Of a stretch of DNA of 29,544 nt, positions 1 to 8,363 are shown in pieces; positions within the stretch are counted from its first letter, which is position 1; the number at the start of each line of letters is the position of its first letter. Location: positions 1-29,544 of the forward strand of contig LWDI01000041.1 of the NCBI GenBank assembly GCA_002083475.1. Direction: 5' to 3'. The DNA comes from Proteobacteria bacterium SG_bin5 (GTDB lineage Bacteria > Pseudomonadota > Alphaproteobacteria > Sphingomonadales > Sphingomonadaceae). Both the position numbers and the translations under genes were made by a program. The notes beneath the pieces were generated by a model, which saw nothing but the letters and a program-made list of their open reading frames with translations, was not told where the DNA came from and ran no database searches.

Positions 1-542
1 CAGCGCGCCGCGAGCGCCTGGCGCAACAGCGGCGCCGCGAGCCGGCGCGCCGCCTCTGCCTCCTCGGCGCGGCTGACATGATCGCCCAGCACCGCGAGCG
101 CCCAACCCTGCCCCGCCGCCGCCACCCCCGGCGCATCCGCCCCCATCGCCCGCGCGGCGAGGGTGAACAGGGCTCCGCGCCCTTCGGCATAAGCGAGCAG
201 CCCCGCCTCGCTCAACGGATCGGGGCTGAGCAGCACGTCCCAACCATCGGTCATCGCCGCCAGATCGCGCCCGCTGACGCCCGCCGGCGGCAACTCGGCG
301 GCGAGCGCCTGGAGCAAGGGCTCGGCCGGCGGCGGCGCCTGGTCGAGCCGGACGAGCGCCTCGTACCACCACGTCAGCCGCAGCTGCCGGATCGCCGGAT
401 CGCGCCCCAGCCGCAAGGCGCCCGCGAGCGCCGCGTCGAGCGCGACCAGCGCGACGAGCCCCGCGCGCGCGCGGCGCGGCGCATAAGCGAGCGCGAGCCG
501 CCATTCGGGGTCCACCGGCATGGTCACGCCCGCGCGCTGCAT
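1..542 (-). CDS. squalene/phytoene synthase-like protein (3' end outside window)
   Basis: Reading the minus strand from the ATG at 542 gives about 180 uninterrupted codons that run off the left edge, so the C-terminus is missing. Recognisable stretches are TWWYEALVRLD, EGRGALFTLAARAMG and QGWALAVLGDHVSRAEEA. They resemble the helical isoprenoid-synthase fold of the squalene/phytoene synthase family, especially its short divergent members related to NDUFAF6. The visible part shows no clear DxxxD metal-binding motif, so a true prenyl-condensing activity is doubtful; a shorter assembly-factor-like role is equally possible. A second in-frame ATG lies at 521. The gene is divergent from the tadG cluster, with which it shares an upstream region of about 85 bases. 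The family assignment comes from motif resemblance only. Confidence 0.65.
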   Translation of the reverse strand, partial: MQRAGVTMPVDPEWRLALAYAPRRARAGLVALVALDAALAGALRLGRDPAIRQLRLTWWYEALVRLDQAPPPAEPLLQALAAELPPAGVSGRDLAAMTDGWDVLLSPDPLSEAGLLAYAEGRGALFTLAARAMGADAPGVAAAGQGWALAVLGDHVSRAEEAEAARRLAAPLLRQALAAR

Positions 543-627
543 AAACACGGCCTTAACCCGCCCTGCTTAGGCGGGGGAAAGGAGTTTCGGGGCATAGCCG
601 CCTCCCAAAGGATTCGTGGCCTGGGGC

Positions 628-2631
628 ATGATGGCAGAGCAGCGACACCGCAAGACTTGGCTGAGCCGGCTCGCGCGCGACGTGCGCGGCAACACGCTGG
701 CGATCACGGCGGCGGCGATGGTCCCCTTGTGCGGGATGATCGGCGGCGCGGTCGATGGCGCGCGCCTTTATCTCACCAAGGCGCGGCTCCAGCATGCGTG
801 CGACGCGGGGACGCTCGCCGGGCGCAAGGCGATGGGCGGCGGCCAATGGAGCCAGAACAGCGGCCAGCCCAACACGATCGCGCGCCAATTCTTCGCGGGC
901 AATTTCGTCAATGGCGCCTATGGCTCGACCGGGCTCAGCTACGCCTTCAGCGAAAGCGCGGGCAAGGTGACCGGCACCGCGACCGTGACCGTGCCGATGA
1001 CGCTGATGAAAGTGCTCGCGGTGCCCGATCAGACGATCACCGTCACCTGCGACGCCGAAATGCGGCTGCCGAATACCGATGTGATGTTCGTGCTCGACAC
1101 CACGGGCTCGATGGACACGGCGGACGCGGGCGGGGGCCAGACGAGGCTTCAGGCGCTGAAGGTCGCGGTGAAATGTTTCTACGAGATCGTCGCGAAGCTC
1201 GACACCGACGCCAATTGCGCCACCGGCACGCCTTCGGGCGGCACGAGTTCGCAGGTGCAAATACGGTTCGGCTTCGTCCCTTATTCGACCAACGTCAACG
1301 TCGGCCGGCTGTTACCGACGGAGTATTTCGCAGATAATTGGAACTATCAAACGCGTGTTCGCTCGCAACTGTACGGAGTGTTCAACCGTTTTCGTAACAA
1401 TACGCTTTACAACCAGGGCACGATGAGCGGATGGACGACACAAACCACGGTCACGGCAGCAAACAGTAGTCAGTGCAACTCGAGCGTAACCGTGCCATCA
1501 GATATCTTCACTTTTATTGGTATCACCAGTTGGCCGACGAACGAGGACGATAATGGCTGGCGCAGCTATGCTAGCTATACACGCCGGACCTACCAGCGCA
1601 CTTACGATAGCGGCACGAAAATCTGTTCGCTGCAATGGGCGGAACAATATGTCGAGCGAATCGTGCAATGGGATCGAGCCACTCAATCTACTGCCAATGC
1701 GGTGGCTTTCCCCGCGTGGGAATATCGCCAGGCTTCGCTGAACGTGTCCGGCTTGAAGGCTGGCGCCGGGGTCAATTGGAACAATAGCGTCGCGCTTCCT
1801 ATCGGCGATAATTTCACCCAGCTCGATGCCAATTGGGATGGTTGCATCGAAGAACGACCGACGGTGTCGCAAGCAAGTTATTCGCCGCGTCCGTCGGGTG
1901 CCTATGACCTCGATCTAGAACTCGTTCCAAACCAAGGGAATATTAATTTCCTGTGGGGCCCAGCGTTGCCGCAAGTTATTTATCCCCGCAAAACGAATAT
2001 TTATAGCAACGGCGGCTCCTATACGCTCGACACCTTCACCACTTTCAATCAGATTTTCACGGGTGACCAATACACGTGCGCCGCCGAAGCACGAAAAATG
2101 ACCGCTTGGCCTAACCCTGACGCTTTCGACAACTATGTCGACTCACTAGTGGCGGGCGGCAACACCTATCACGATATCGGGTTGCTGTGGGGGGCGCGAC
2201 TGATGTGGCCGACGGGGATGTTCGCCGGCGAAAACGCGCTCACGCCCCAAGGCGGCGAGATCGAGCGCCATCTGATCCTGATGACCGACGGCGACCCTTG
2301 CACCGACCGCGACAATTACCAGGCTTATGGCATGAGTTGGTTCGATCGCCGGACCACCGATCCCAACAGCCAGCCCACCGACGGTTGCACGACCACGGGC
2401 ACGTTGACGGAGCAGGTCAACGCGCGCACCGATGCTATTTGCAGCATGGTGAAGAACAAGAACATCACCTTGTGGGTCGTTACCTTCGGCTCGGTCGCGA
2501 ACAACACGACCCAGCGGATGACGGCGTGCGCCACGTCGGGGCGCTATTTCAACGCGACCAACGCGACCACGCTGCAACAGACCTTCGCCTCGATCGCCAA
2601 CCAAATCTCGCAATTGCGGCTCACCCGATGA
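628..2631 (+). CDS. TadG-like pilus/envelope protein with von Willebrand A domain
   Basis: Tad pilus-associated protein of about 667 residues. The N-terminus carries the TadE/TadG-type membrane segment (GNTLAITAAAMVPLCGMIGGAVDGARLY), followed by a short helix that continues into the periplasm. A von Willebrand A domain follows: the first metal-site motif reads DVMFVLDTTGSMDT, roughly 150 residues into the protein, and the later LILMTDGD matches the other metal-site strand. Between these two lies a long Trp/Tyr/Asn- and Cys-bearing insert (about nucleotides 1300-2110) that is clearly less GC-rich than both ends. The start is uncertain: ATG 628 or 631, or GTG 616. AAAGGA at 607-612 sits too near 616 and rather far from 628. 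The stop overlaps the next ATG (ATGA), so the three Tad genes are probably translationally coupled. Confidence 0.85.
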   Translation: MMAEQRHRKTWLSRLARDVRGNTLAITAAAMVPLCGMIGGAVDGARLYLTKARLQHACDAGTLAGRKAMGGGQWSQNSGQPNTIARQFFAGNFVNGAYGSTGLSYAFSESAGKVTGTATVTVPMTLMKVLAVPDQTITVTCDAEMRLPNTDVMFVLDTTGSMDTADAGGGQTRLQALKVAVKCFYEIVAKLDTDANCATGTPSGGTSSQVQIRFGFVPYSTNVNVGRLLPTEYFADNWNYQTRVRSQLYGVFNRFRNNTLYNQGTMSGWTTQTTVTAANSSQCNSSVTVPSDIFTFIGITSWPTNEDDNGWRSYASYTRRTYQRTYDSGTKICSLQWAEQYVERIVQWDRATQSTANAVAFPAWEYRQASLNVSGLKAGAGVNWNNSVALPIGDNFTQLDANWDGCIEERPTVSQASYSPRPSGAYDLDLELVPNQGNINFLWGPALPQVIYPRKTNIYSNGGSYTLDTFTTFNQIFTGDQYTCAAEARKMTAWPNPDAFDNYVDSLVAGGNTYHDIGLLWGARLMWPTGMFAGENALTPQGGEIERHLILMTDGDPCTDRDNYQAYGMSWFDRRTTDPNSQPTDGCTTTGTLTEQVNARTDAICSMVKNKNITLWVVTFGSVANNTTQRMTACATSGRYFNATNATTLQQTFASIANQISQLRLTR

Positions 2632-3227
2632 TGCGACGCCTGATCCGCGACGAAGGCGGCGCGACGATCGTCGAATTCGGGCTCACCGCGCCGGTGTTCA
2701 TGCTGATGCTGATCGGCGTGTTCGACGTGGGCCATGATCTTTACATGCGATCGACGCTGCAAGGGATCATGCAAAAGGCCGCGCGCGATTCGACGCTCGA
2801 AAGCGCGCTCGATGCCAATGCGACCTCGGCGATCGACACCAAGGTGCGCACCCAGGTGCTGGCGCTCGTCAATGGCGCCACCGTCAGCTTCACGCGCCGC
2901 TTCTATCGCACCTTCGCCGACGCCGCCGCCGCGCAGCCGGAGAATTGGACCGATACCGATGGCGACGGGCGCTGCGACAATGGCGAGCCCTATGAGGACG
3001 AAAACGCCAATCTCGTCTGGGATGCCGATGGCGGCAACGCCGGGCTCGGCGGCGCCAAGGACAAGGTCGTCTATACCGCGACCGTCAGCTACCCCGCGCT
3101 GCTGCCGGTGTGGCGCTTCGTCGGCGGCACCAACACCAAGACGGTGACCGCGACCACCGTGCTCGCCAACCAGCCCTATGGCGACCAAGGCAGCTATGCC
3201 GCCCCGGTCGTGCGGAATTGCCCATGA
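2628..3227 (+). CDS. TadE-like pseudopilin/assembly protein
   Basis: Protein of 199 residues. The N-terminus (RDEGGATIVEFGLTAPVFMLMLIGVFDVG) is the classic TadE motif: a short basic leader, Gly-Gly-Ala, then a Glu-containing hydrophobic segment that anchors the protein in the inner membrane. TadE proteins are minor pseudopilins or assembly factors of Flp-type pili. The chosen ATG overlaps the stop of the preceding gene by four bases. An unusual acidic stretch at about residues 105-132 (DTDGDGRCDNGEPYEDENAN) looks like a calcium-binding dockerin or thrombospondin type 3 loop; ordinary TadE proteins do not need one. The C-terminus ends in a Cys (RNCP) that could pair in the periplasm. Confidence 0.85.
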   Translation: MMRRLIRDEGGATIVEFGLTAPVFMLMLIGVFDVGHDLYMRSTLQGIMQKAARDSTLESALDANATSAIDTKVRTQVLALVNGATVSFTRRFYRTFADAAAAQPENWTDTDGDGRCDNGEPYEDENANLVWDADGGNAGLGGAKDKVVYTATVSYPALLPVWRFVGGTNTKTVTATTVLANQPYGDQGSYAAPVVRNCP

Positions 3228-3859
3228 AGCCGCTGCTCCGCCGTTTGGCGCGCGACACCCGCGGGCTCGCGCTGATCGAGATGGCGTTCGTCACCCCGAT
3301 CATCCTGTTGCTCGGGCTGAGCGGCGCCGAGTTCGCCAATTACATCACCGTGCGGATGCGCGTGAGCCAGCTCGCGCTGCGCATCGCCGACGATGCCGCG
3401 CGGATGGGCACCGGCAGCCAGCTCGCCGCCAAGAAGATCAGCGAGACCGATATCAACGATCTGTTCATCGGCGCCAATCAGCAATCGGGGGGGATGAATT
3501 TGGCGCAGCGCGGGCGGGTGATCCTGTCCGATCTCGAACCCGTCGCGAACCCCAATACCAGCGGTCGCTTCAGAATCGTCTGGCAGCGCTGCTATGGCGC
3601 CAAGACCAATTATACGCGCCAATATGGCACCGCCGGGCAAACCAATTTGACCGGTATCGGCCCCGCCGGTCGGCAAGTGACCGCGCAAGACGATAATGCG
3701 ACGATGTTCGTCGAGCTTTACTATGAATATCAGCCGCTGGTGACCGCCGCCTTCTTGCCCGACCTGACCTTCACCGACATCGCCTCGATGTCGGTGCGCG
3801 ATCGCCGCGACCTGACCCAGATCTACAATAGCGAAAACGCCCCGGTCGCGAGCTGCTGA
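3224..3859 (+). CDS. second TadE-like protein
   Basis: Protein of 211 residues starting at an ATG that overlaps the preceding stop by four bases. The sequence TRGLALIEMAFVTPIILLLGLSGAEFANY is a TadE-type N-terminal membrane helix with the characteristic Glu. The rest is predicted to be periplasmic, with Cys in RCYGAK and at the extreme C-terminus (VASC). It is the third gene of a tightly overlapping cluster with the VWA-domain TadG and the first TadE. This three-gene set usually accompanies a larger tad locus encoding the ATPase, platform proteins and secretin, none of which is in this window, so the set may act as a separate envelope module. A GC-rich hairpin overlaps the stop codon. Confidence 0.82.
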   Translation: MKPLLRRLARDTRGLALIEMAFVTPIILLLGLSGAEFANYITVRMRVSQLALRIADDAARMGTGSQLAAKKISETDINDLFIGANQQSGGMNLAQRGRVILSDLEPVANPNTSGRFRIVWQRCYGAKTNYTRQYGTAGQTNLTGIGPAGRQVTAQDDNATMFVELYYEYQPLVTAAFLPDLTFTDIASMSVRDRRDLTQIYNSENAPVASC

Positions 3860-3867
3860 CCGGGGCG
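3838..3867. terminator. hairpin over the stop of the Tad cluster, between convergent genes
   Basis: A perfect 10-bp inverted repeat (CGCCCCGGTC at 3838-3847, GACCGGGGCG at 3858-3867) with a 10-base loop spans the stop codon at 3857-3859. It lies between the plus-strand Tad cluster and the convergent pdhB. No T-run follows on either strand, so it is not a classical intrinsic terminator; it could act as a bidirectional pause site or an mRNA 3'-end stabiliser. Confidence 0.5.
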
Positions 3868-3875
3868 GGCGCGCG

Positions 3876-5312
3876 TCAGCGGTAACACACTTTCTTCGCC
3901 GCGCTCACCACGCGCGCGGCATCGATCAGCGCCAGCTTTTCGAGATTGGCGGCATAGGGCAGAGGCACGTCTTCGTCGGTGACGCGCTGGACGGGCGCGT
4001 CGAGATCGTCGAACCCCTCCTCCATCGCGATCGCCATGATTTCGCTCGCGATCGAGCAGGTCGGCCAGCCTTCTTCCACCACGACCATGCGGTTGGTCTT
4101 GGCGAGGCTGTCGAGCACCGTGCGCTTGTCGAGCGGGCGCAGCGTCCGCAGGTCGATCACCTCGGCGTCGATCCCCTCGCCCGCCAGCGTCTCCGCCGCC
4201 TCGAGCGCGACGCCGACGCCGATCGAATAGCTCACCAGCGTCACGTCCTTGCCCGCGCGCACGATCCGCGCCTTGCCGATCGGCAGCACATGATCGTCGA
4301 GCTTGGGCACCTCGAAGCTGCGGCCATAGAGCAGTTCGTTTTCGAGGAAGACGACCGGGTCCTCGCTGCGGATCGCGGCCTTCAGCAGCCCCTTGGCGTC
4401 GGCGGCGTCATAAGGGGCGATCACGATCAGCCCCGGCACGCTCGCATACCAGGGGCCGTAATTCTGGCTGTGCTGCGCGGCGACCCGGCTCGCGGCGCCG
4501 TTCGGCCCACGGAACACGATCGGACAGCGCATCTGCCCGCCCGACATATAATTGGTCTTGGCGGCCGAATTCACGATATGGTCGATCGCCTGCATCGCGA
4601 AGTTGAAGGTCATGAATTCGATGATGGGCCTCAGGCCCCCCATCGCCGCGCCGGTGCCGACGCCGGCGAAGCCATATTCGGTGATCGGGGTATCGATCAC
4701 GCGCTTCTCGCCGAATTCGTCGAGCAGGCCCTGGGTGACTTTATACGCGCCCTGATATTGCGCGACTTCCTCGCCCATCACGAACACGCGCTCGTCGCGG
4801 CGCATTTCCTCGGCCATCGCGTCGCGCAACGCCTCGCGTACGGTGAGCTTCACCATTTCGGTGCCCGCCGGAATTTCGGGATCGGCGGCGACGGGTTTGC
4901 GATCGGTCACGAGTTGCGCGGTGCCGGTTTCCTGCGCCTTGGGCGCATCGGCGACCGCCTCGGTGCCTTGGTCGGAGGGGGTTTGCACGCCGCCCTCGCC
5001 GGTCGAAGGCGTCGAGCCCGCGGCCGCCGGCGTCGCCGCCTTGCCGCGCGCATCGGGCTGGGCGGCCTCGCCTTCGCCCGCGAGCAACGCGATCACGGTG
5101 CCGACCTTCACATTGTCGGTCCCTTCGGCGACCAGGATCTGCTGGACGGTGCCTTCGTCGACCGCCTCGAACTCCATCGTCGCCTTGTCGGTCTCGATCT
5201 CGGCGAGGATGTCGCCCGATTTGACGCTGTCGCCCTCCTTCACAAGCCATTTGGCGAGCGTGCCTTCCTCCATGGTCGGCGAGAGCGCGGGCATTTTGAG
5301 TTCGATGGCCAT
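3876..5312 (-). CDS. pdhB: pyruvate dehydrogenase E1 component, beta subunit with N-terminal lipoyl domain
   Basis: E1-beta subunit (478 residues) of the pyruvate dehydrogenase complex, which decarboxylates pyruvate and passes the acetyl group to lipoamide. Residues 1 to about 82 form a lipoyl domain with the acceptor lysine at K43 in ETDKATME. An Ala/Pro/Glu/Thr-rich flexible linker follows to about residue 150, and the E1-beta fold begins at about M153 (MVKLTVREALRDAM). Conserved E1-beta motifs are MGEEVAQYQGAYKVT (thiamine-side Glu), GPNGAASRVAAQHSQ (catalytic-loop His) and the C-terminal VVVEEGWPTCSIASEI. The lipoyl fusion is a known alphaproteobacterial trait. The start lies one base after the pdhA stop, so the two genes form one transcription unit in the order pdhA-pdhB. 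The E2 and E3 genes are not in the window. Confidence 0.97.
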   Translation of the reverse strand: MAIELKMPALSPTMEEGTLAKWLVKEGDSVKSGDILAEIETDKATMEFEAVDEGTVQQILVAEGTDNVKVGTVIALLAGEGEAAQPDARGKAATPAAAGSTPSTGEGGVQTPSDQGTEAVADAPKAQETGTAQLVTDRKPVAADPEIPAGTEMVKLTVREALRDAMAEEMRRDERVFVMGEEVAQYQGAYKVTQGLLDEFGEKRVIDTPITEYGFAGVGTGAAMGGLRPIIEFMTFNFAMQAIDHIVNSAAKTNYMSGGQMRCPIVFRGPNGAASRVAAQHSQNYGPWYASVPGLIVIAPYDAADAKGLLKAAIRSEDPVVFLENELLYGRSFEVPKLDDHVLPIGKARIVRAGKDVTLVSYSIGVGVALEAAETLAGEGIDAEVIDLRTLRPLDKRTVLDSLAKTNRMVVVEEGWPTCSIASEIMAIAMEEGFDDLDAPVQRVTDEDVPLPYAANLEKLALIDAARVVSAAKKVCYR

Positions 5313-5313
5313 C

Positions 5314-6360
5314 TCAATAAGTCTCCACCAGCACGTCGGTGTAGAGTTCCTCGGGCGCGGGCTCGGGCGTGCTTTCGGCGAAATCGGCGGCTTCGTTCAC
5401 CACGCGGCGGATTTCCTGCTCGGCCGCCTTCAGATCGGCCTCGGCGACGCCCAGCGCCTCGAGTTCCTTCTTCGCCGCCTCGATCGGGTCGGACTTGTCG
5501 CGCACCGCCTGAACCTCGTCGCGGCTGCGATATTTGGCGGGGTCGGACATCGAATGGCCGCGATAGCGATAGGTCTTCATCTCCAGGATGATCGGCCCCT
5601 TGCCCGCGCGCACCCAAGCGAGCGCCTCTTCCGCCGCGCCGCGACAGGCGAGCACGTCCATGCCATCGACCTGGAGCCCGGGGATGCGGAACGATTCACC
5701 GCGCCGATAAAGCTGATCCTCGGCCGAGGCGCGATTGACGCTGGTGCCCATCGCGTACTGGTTGTTTTCGATCACATAGATCACCGGCAGCTTCCACAGC
5801 TCGGCCATGTTGAAGCTTTCATAGACCTGGCCCTGGTTCGCCGCGCCGTCGCCGAAATAAGCGAGGCAAGCGCCGCCGTCGCCAGCATATTTATGCGCGA
5901 AGCCGAGCCCCGTGCCGAGCGACACTTGCGCGCCGACGATGCCGTGCCCGCCATAGAATTTATGCTCGACGCTGAACATGTGCATCGAGCCGCCCTTGCC
6001 CTTGGAGATGCCGGCGGCGCGGCCGGTGAGCTCGGCCATCACGTCCTTGGGCGGGATGCCGCACAGCAGCATATGGCCGTGATCGCGATAGCCGGTGATC
6101 ACGCTGTCCTTCTCCGACAGCGCCGATTGCAGCCCGACCGCGACCGCTTCCTGGCCGATGTACAAATGGCAAAAGCCGCCGATCAGCCCCAGGCCATAGA
6201 GCTGGCCCGCCTTTTCCTCGAACCGGCGGATGAGCAGCATCTGCTTGTAGAAATCGAGCAGTTCGTCGCGCGACGCTTCGTAACGCTGGGGTTCGTTGGG
6301 ACGTTCGCGATTGGGGGGAAGCGGTTCGCTCGTACGGGGGCGCGCGGGTGCTTTGGCCAC
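5314..6360 (-). CDS. pdhA: pyruvate dehydrogenase E1 component, alpha subunit
   Basis: E1-alpha subunit (348 residues), partner of the adjacent pdhB product in the thiamine-dependent decarboxylation of pyruvate. The thiamine diphosphate and magnesium motif runs from G170-D171-G172 to N199-N200 (GDG...IENN). The phosphorylation-loop-like segment YRYRGHSMSDPAKYR and the active-site loop GGHGIVGAQVSLGTGLG are also present. The first ~30 residues (Pro/Arg-rich, MAKAPARPRTSEP) form a low-complexity extension typical of sphingomonad homologues. It is first in a pdhA-pdhB operon. About 80 bases separate its start from the stop of the FtsB-like gene, which lies upstream on the same strand, so read-through from that side is possible. 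Confidence 0.97.
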   Translation of the reverse strand: MAKAPARPRTSEPLPPNRERPNEPQRYEASRDELLDFYKQMLLIRRFEEKAGQLYGLGLIGGFCHLYIGQEAVAVGLQSALSEKDSVITGYRDHGHMLLCGIPPKDVMAELTGRAAGISKGKGGSMHMFSVEHKFYGGHGIVGAQVSLGTGLGFAHKYAGDGGACLAYFGDGAANQGQVYESFNMAELWKLPVIYVIENNQYAMGTSVNRASAEDQLYRRGESFRIPGLQVDGMDVLACRGAAEEALAWVRAGKGPIILEMKTYRYRGHSMSDPAKYRSRDEVQAVRDKSDPIEAAKKELEALGVAEADLKAAEQEIRRVVNEAADFAESTPEPAPEELYTDVLVETY

Positions 6361-6440
6361 GATCAGCCTTTCCTGGGGATGGAAGGACTTGGCCTATAGG
6401 CGCAAGCAGCGGCGCGACGCAATCTCCCCCCAGATGCGAT

Positions 6441-6752
6441 TTAGCGCAGCGGGACGATCACTTCGTCGGGATGGGCGAGGTTCAGCTGGCGGCGGACTTG
6501 CTCGTCGACCATGTCGGGATTGGCGTGGCGCGGATCGAGCAGCGCGACGCGATTCTGGAGCACCATGCGGCGATGTTCTAGTAGCTTCAGAATCTTCTCG
6601 CGCTTGACGAGCTGGCGCTTGTAATCGCCATAAGCGAAGACGCCATTCGCCCCGACCAGCGCATAACCGGCGAAAAAGGCGATCACCCCCAGCGCCAGCG
6701 CGGGCGCGCCGGCGCGACGCAGGATCGCGGCAAGGCGGGGGGATGACGTCAT
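6441..6752 (-). CDS. FtsB/DivIC-like septum formation initiator
   Basis: Small bitopic membrane protein of 103 residues. A short N-terminus is followed by one membrane helix (LALGVIAFFAGYALVGA) and a coiled coil (DYKRQLVKREKILKLLEHRRMVLQNRVALL). The C-terminal segment RHANPDMVDEQVRRQLNLAHPDEVIV is the typical signature of the septum formation initiator family. FtsB-type proteins bridge FtsL and FtsQ in the divisome and help trigger septal peptidoglycan synthesis. I chose the ATG at 6752; an open frame continues further upstream, but that part runs into the palindromic repeat and is Arg/Gly-rich, so it is unlikely to be translated. Position between eno and pdhA is common in sphingomonads, and in many proteobacteria ftsB follows eno. 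Confidence 0.88.
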   Translation of the reverse strand: MTSSPRLAAILRRAGAPALALGVIAFFAGYALVGANGVFAYGDYKRQLVKREKILKLLEHRRMVLQNRVALLDPRHANPDMVDEQVRRQLNLAHPDEVIVPLR

Positions 6753-6841
6753 GAACTTATTTTGCCCGAGCGCGACTCGGCGGTCAAGCGAAGCATGCCG
6801 TGAAATCAAGGGGATTCTACGGGGTTGGTGTTGCGGGAGTT

Positions 6842-6978
6842 CCTCCCCGTTCACGGGGAGGGGGACCATTCGCGCGAGCGAATGGTGGAGGGGGCGGCGC
6901 AATTTGCCACCTGCCGTACTCGATAGCCCGCCCCCTCCGCCGCGCCTTCGGCGCGCCACCTCCCCGTAAACGGGGAGG
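6842..6978. repeat. composite palindromic intergenic repeat (REP/BIME-like)
   Basis: In the gap between eno and the FtsB-like gene, nested inverted repeats are packed together. Hairpin A is CCTCCCCGT-TC-ACGGGGAGG (6842-6861). Hairpin B is ACCATTCGC-GCGA-GCGAATGGT (6865-6886). GGAGGGGGC at 6887-6895 pairs with GCCCCCTCC at 6930-6938. Hairpin D is CGCGCC-TTC-GGCGCG (6941-6955). Hairpin A is repeated at 6959-6978 with only the loop changed (AA for TC). The whole 137 bp can also fold as one long stem with side hairpins. This architecture matches mobile bacterial repetitive extragenic palindromes. It lies 20 bases past the eno stop, so it could protect eno mRNA or stop transcription before the division gene. 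Confidence 0.85.
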
Positions 6979-6997
6979 ATCTTTTCACCGCTTCAAT

Positions 6998-8275
6998 TCA
7001 CCGCTTCAACACGTCGCGCCCGGCATAGCGCGCCATATCGCCCAGCTCCTCCTCGATCCGGATCAGCTGATTATATTTGGCGAGCCGGTCCGATCGCGCG
7101 AGCGAGCCGGTCTTGATCTGCCCGCAATTGGTCGCGACCGCGAGATCGGCGATCGTCGCGTCCTCGGTCTCGCCCGAACGGTGCGACATCACCGCCGTAT
7201 AGCGGTTGCGCTGCGCGAGCGCGACGGCGGCGAGCGTTTCCGAGAGCGTGCCGATCTGGTTGACCTTCACCAGCAGCGAATTGGCCAGGCCCTGCTCGAT
7301 GCCTTGCGCCAGCCGCGCCGGGTTGGTGACGAACAGATCGTCGCCGACCAATTGCACCTCGTCGCCGATCAGGTCGGTGAGCGTCTTCCAGCCCTCGAAA
7401 TCATCCTCGCTCATCCCGTCCTCGATCGAAAAGATCGGGTAGCGGCGGGCGAGATCGGCGAGATACTCGGCCATCGCGCCGGGCTCGAGCAGCTTGCCCT
7501 CGCCCGCGATATGATAAGCGCCATCCTTGAAGAATTCGGTCGCCGCGCAATCGAGCGCGAGCATCACATCGTCGCCCGGCGTATAGCCCGCGCTCTCGAT
7601 CGCCTTCATGATGAAATCGAGCGCGTCGCTGGTCGAGGCGAGATTGGGCGCGAAGCCGCCCTCGTCGCCGACCGCCGTCGCCAGGCCCTGCGCGTGGAGC
7701 GCCTTCTTCAGCGTATGGAAAATCTCCGCCCCACAGCGCACCGCGTCGTAAAGCGAATCCGCGCCCACGGGCACTATCATGAATTCCTGGAAATCGATCG
7801 GATTATCGGCGTGCTGGCCGCCATTGATGATGTTCATCATCGGCACCGGCAGCAGATGCGCGCTCACGCCGCCGATATAGCGATAGAGCGGTAGCCCCCG
7901 CGCCTCGGCCGCCGCTTTGGCGACCGCGAGACTCACCCCCAGGATCGCGTTGGCGCCGAGCCGGCTCTTGTTGGGCGTGCCGTCGAGCTCGATGAGCATC
8001 GCGTCGATATCGGCCTGATCCTCGGCCTCCATGCCGAGCAGCGCCTCGGCGATATCGGCATTGACCGCGTCGACCGCGCCCTGCACGCCCTTGCCGAGCC
8101 ACAGCGCGGGATCGCCATCGCGCCGCTCGACCGCCTCGTGCGCGCCGGTCGAGGCGCCCGAGGGCACCGCGGCGCGGCCGAAACTGCCATCGTCGAGCAA
8201 CACATCGACTTCGACCGTGGGGTTGCCGCGACTATCGAGAATTTGGCGGCCGTGAATGTCGATGATTGCGGTCAT
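6998..8275 (-). CDS. eno: enolase
   Basis: Phosphopyruvate hydratase (425 residues), which interconverts 2-phosphoglycerate and phosphoenolpyruvate in glycolysis and gluconeogenesis. The family landmarks are all present and in order: RQILDSRGNPTVEVDV at the N-terminus, PSGASTGAHEAVE (substrate loop), GDEGGFAPNL, the metal ligands in ALDCAATEFF, FSIEDGMSEDD and QLVGDDLFVTN, the catalytic Lys in LLVKVNQIGT, and the signature SHRSGETEDATIADLAV. Length is normal for bacterial enolase. ATG 8275 follows GGGAG by about nine bases. The upstream 144-base region is shared with the divergent stress operon. Confidence 0.98.
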   Translation of the reverse strand: MTAIIDIHGRQILDSRGNPTVEVDVLLDDGSFGRAAVPSGASTGAHEAVERRDGDPALWLGKGVQGAVDAVNADIAEALLGMEAEDQADIDAMLIELDGTPNKSRLGANAILGVSLAVAKAAAEARGLPLYRYIGGVSAHLLPVPMMNIINGGQHADNPIDFQEFMIVPVGADSLYDAVRCGAEIFHTLKKALHAQGLATAVGDEGGFAPNLASTSDALDFIMKAIESAGYTPGDDVMLALDCAATEFFKDGAYHIAGEGKLLEPGAMAEYLADLARRYPIFSIEDGMSEDDFEGWKTLTDLIGDEVQLVGDDLFVTNPARLAQGIEQGLANSLLVKVNQIGTLSETLAAVALAQRNRYTAVMSHRSGETEDATIADLAVATNCGQIKTGSLARSDRLAKYNQLIRIEEELGDMARYAGRDVLKR

Positions 8276-8363
8276 GGCATGGTCTCCCTAAATTCGTTTT
8301 CGACGCGGCGCGTTCGCGGCGCCTGTTAGCGGCTCCCCGTCGCCCCCGCAATTCGCGCGGGCG

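Noticed and set aside
553..575. Possible CtrA site (TTAA...TTAG) before tadG
   Set aside because: Spacing between halves is 10 rather than 7 bases and the second half does not match; the CCCGCC/GGCGGG hairpin here explains the symmetry.
78..1337. A 419-codon plus-strand frame at the left end
   Set aside because: Arg/Pro-rich product that overlaps both the minus-strand synthase-like gene and tadG out of frame; no ribosome binding site or domain.
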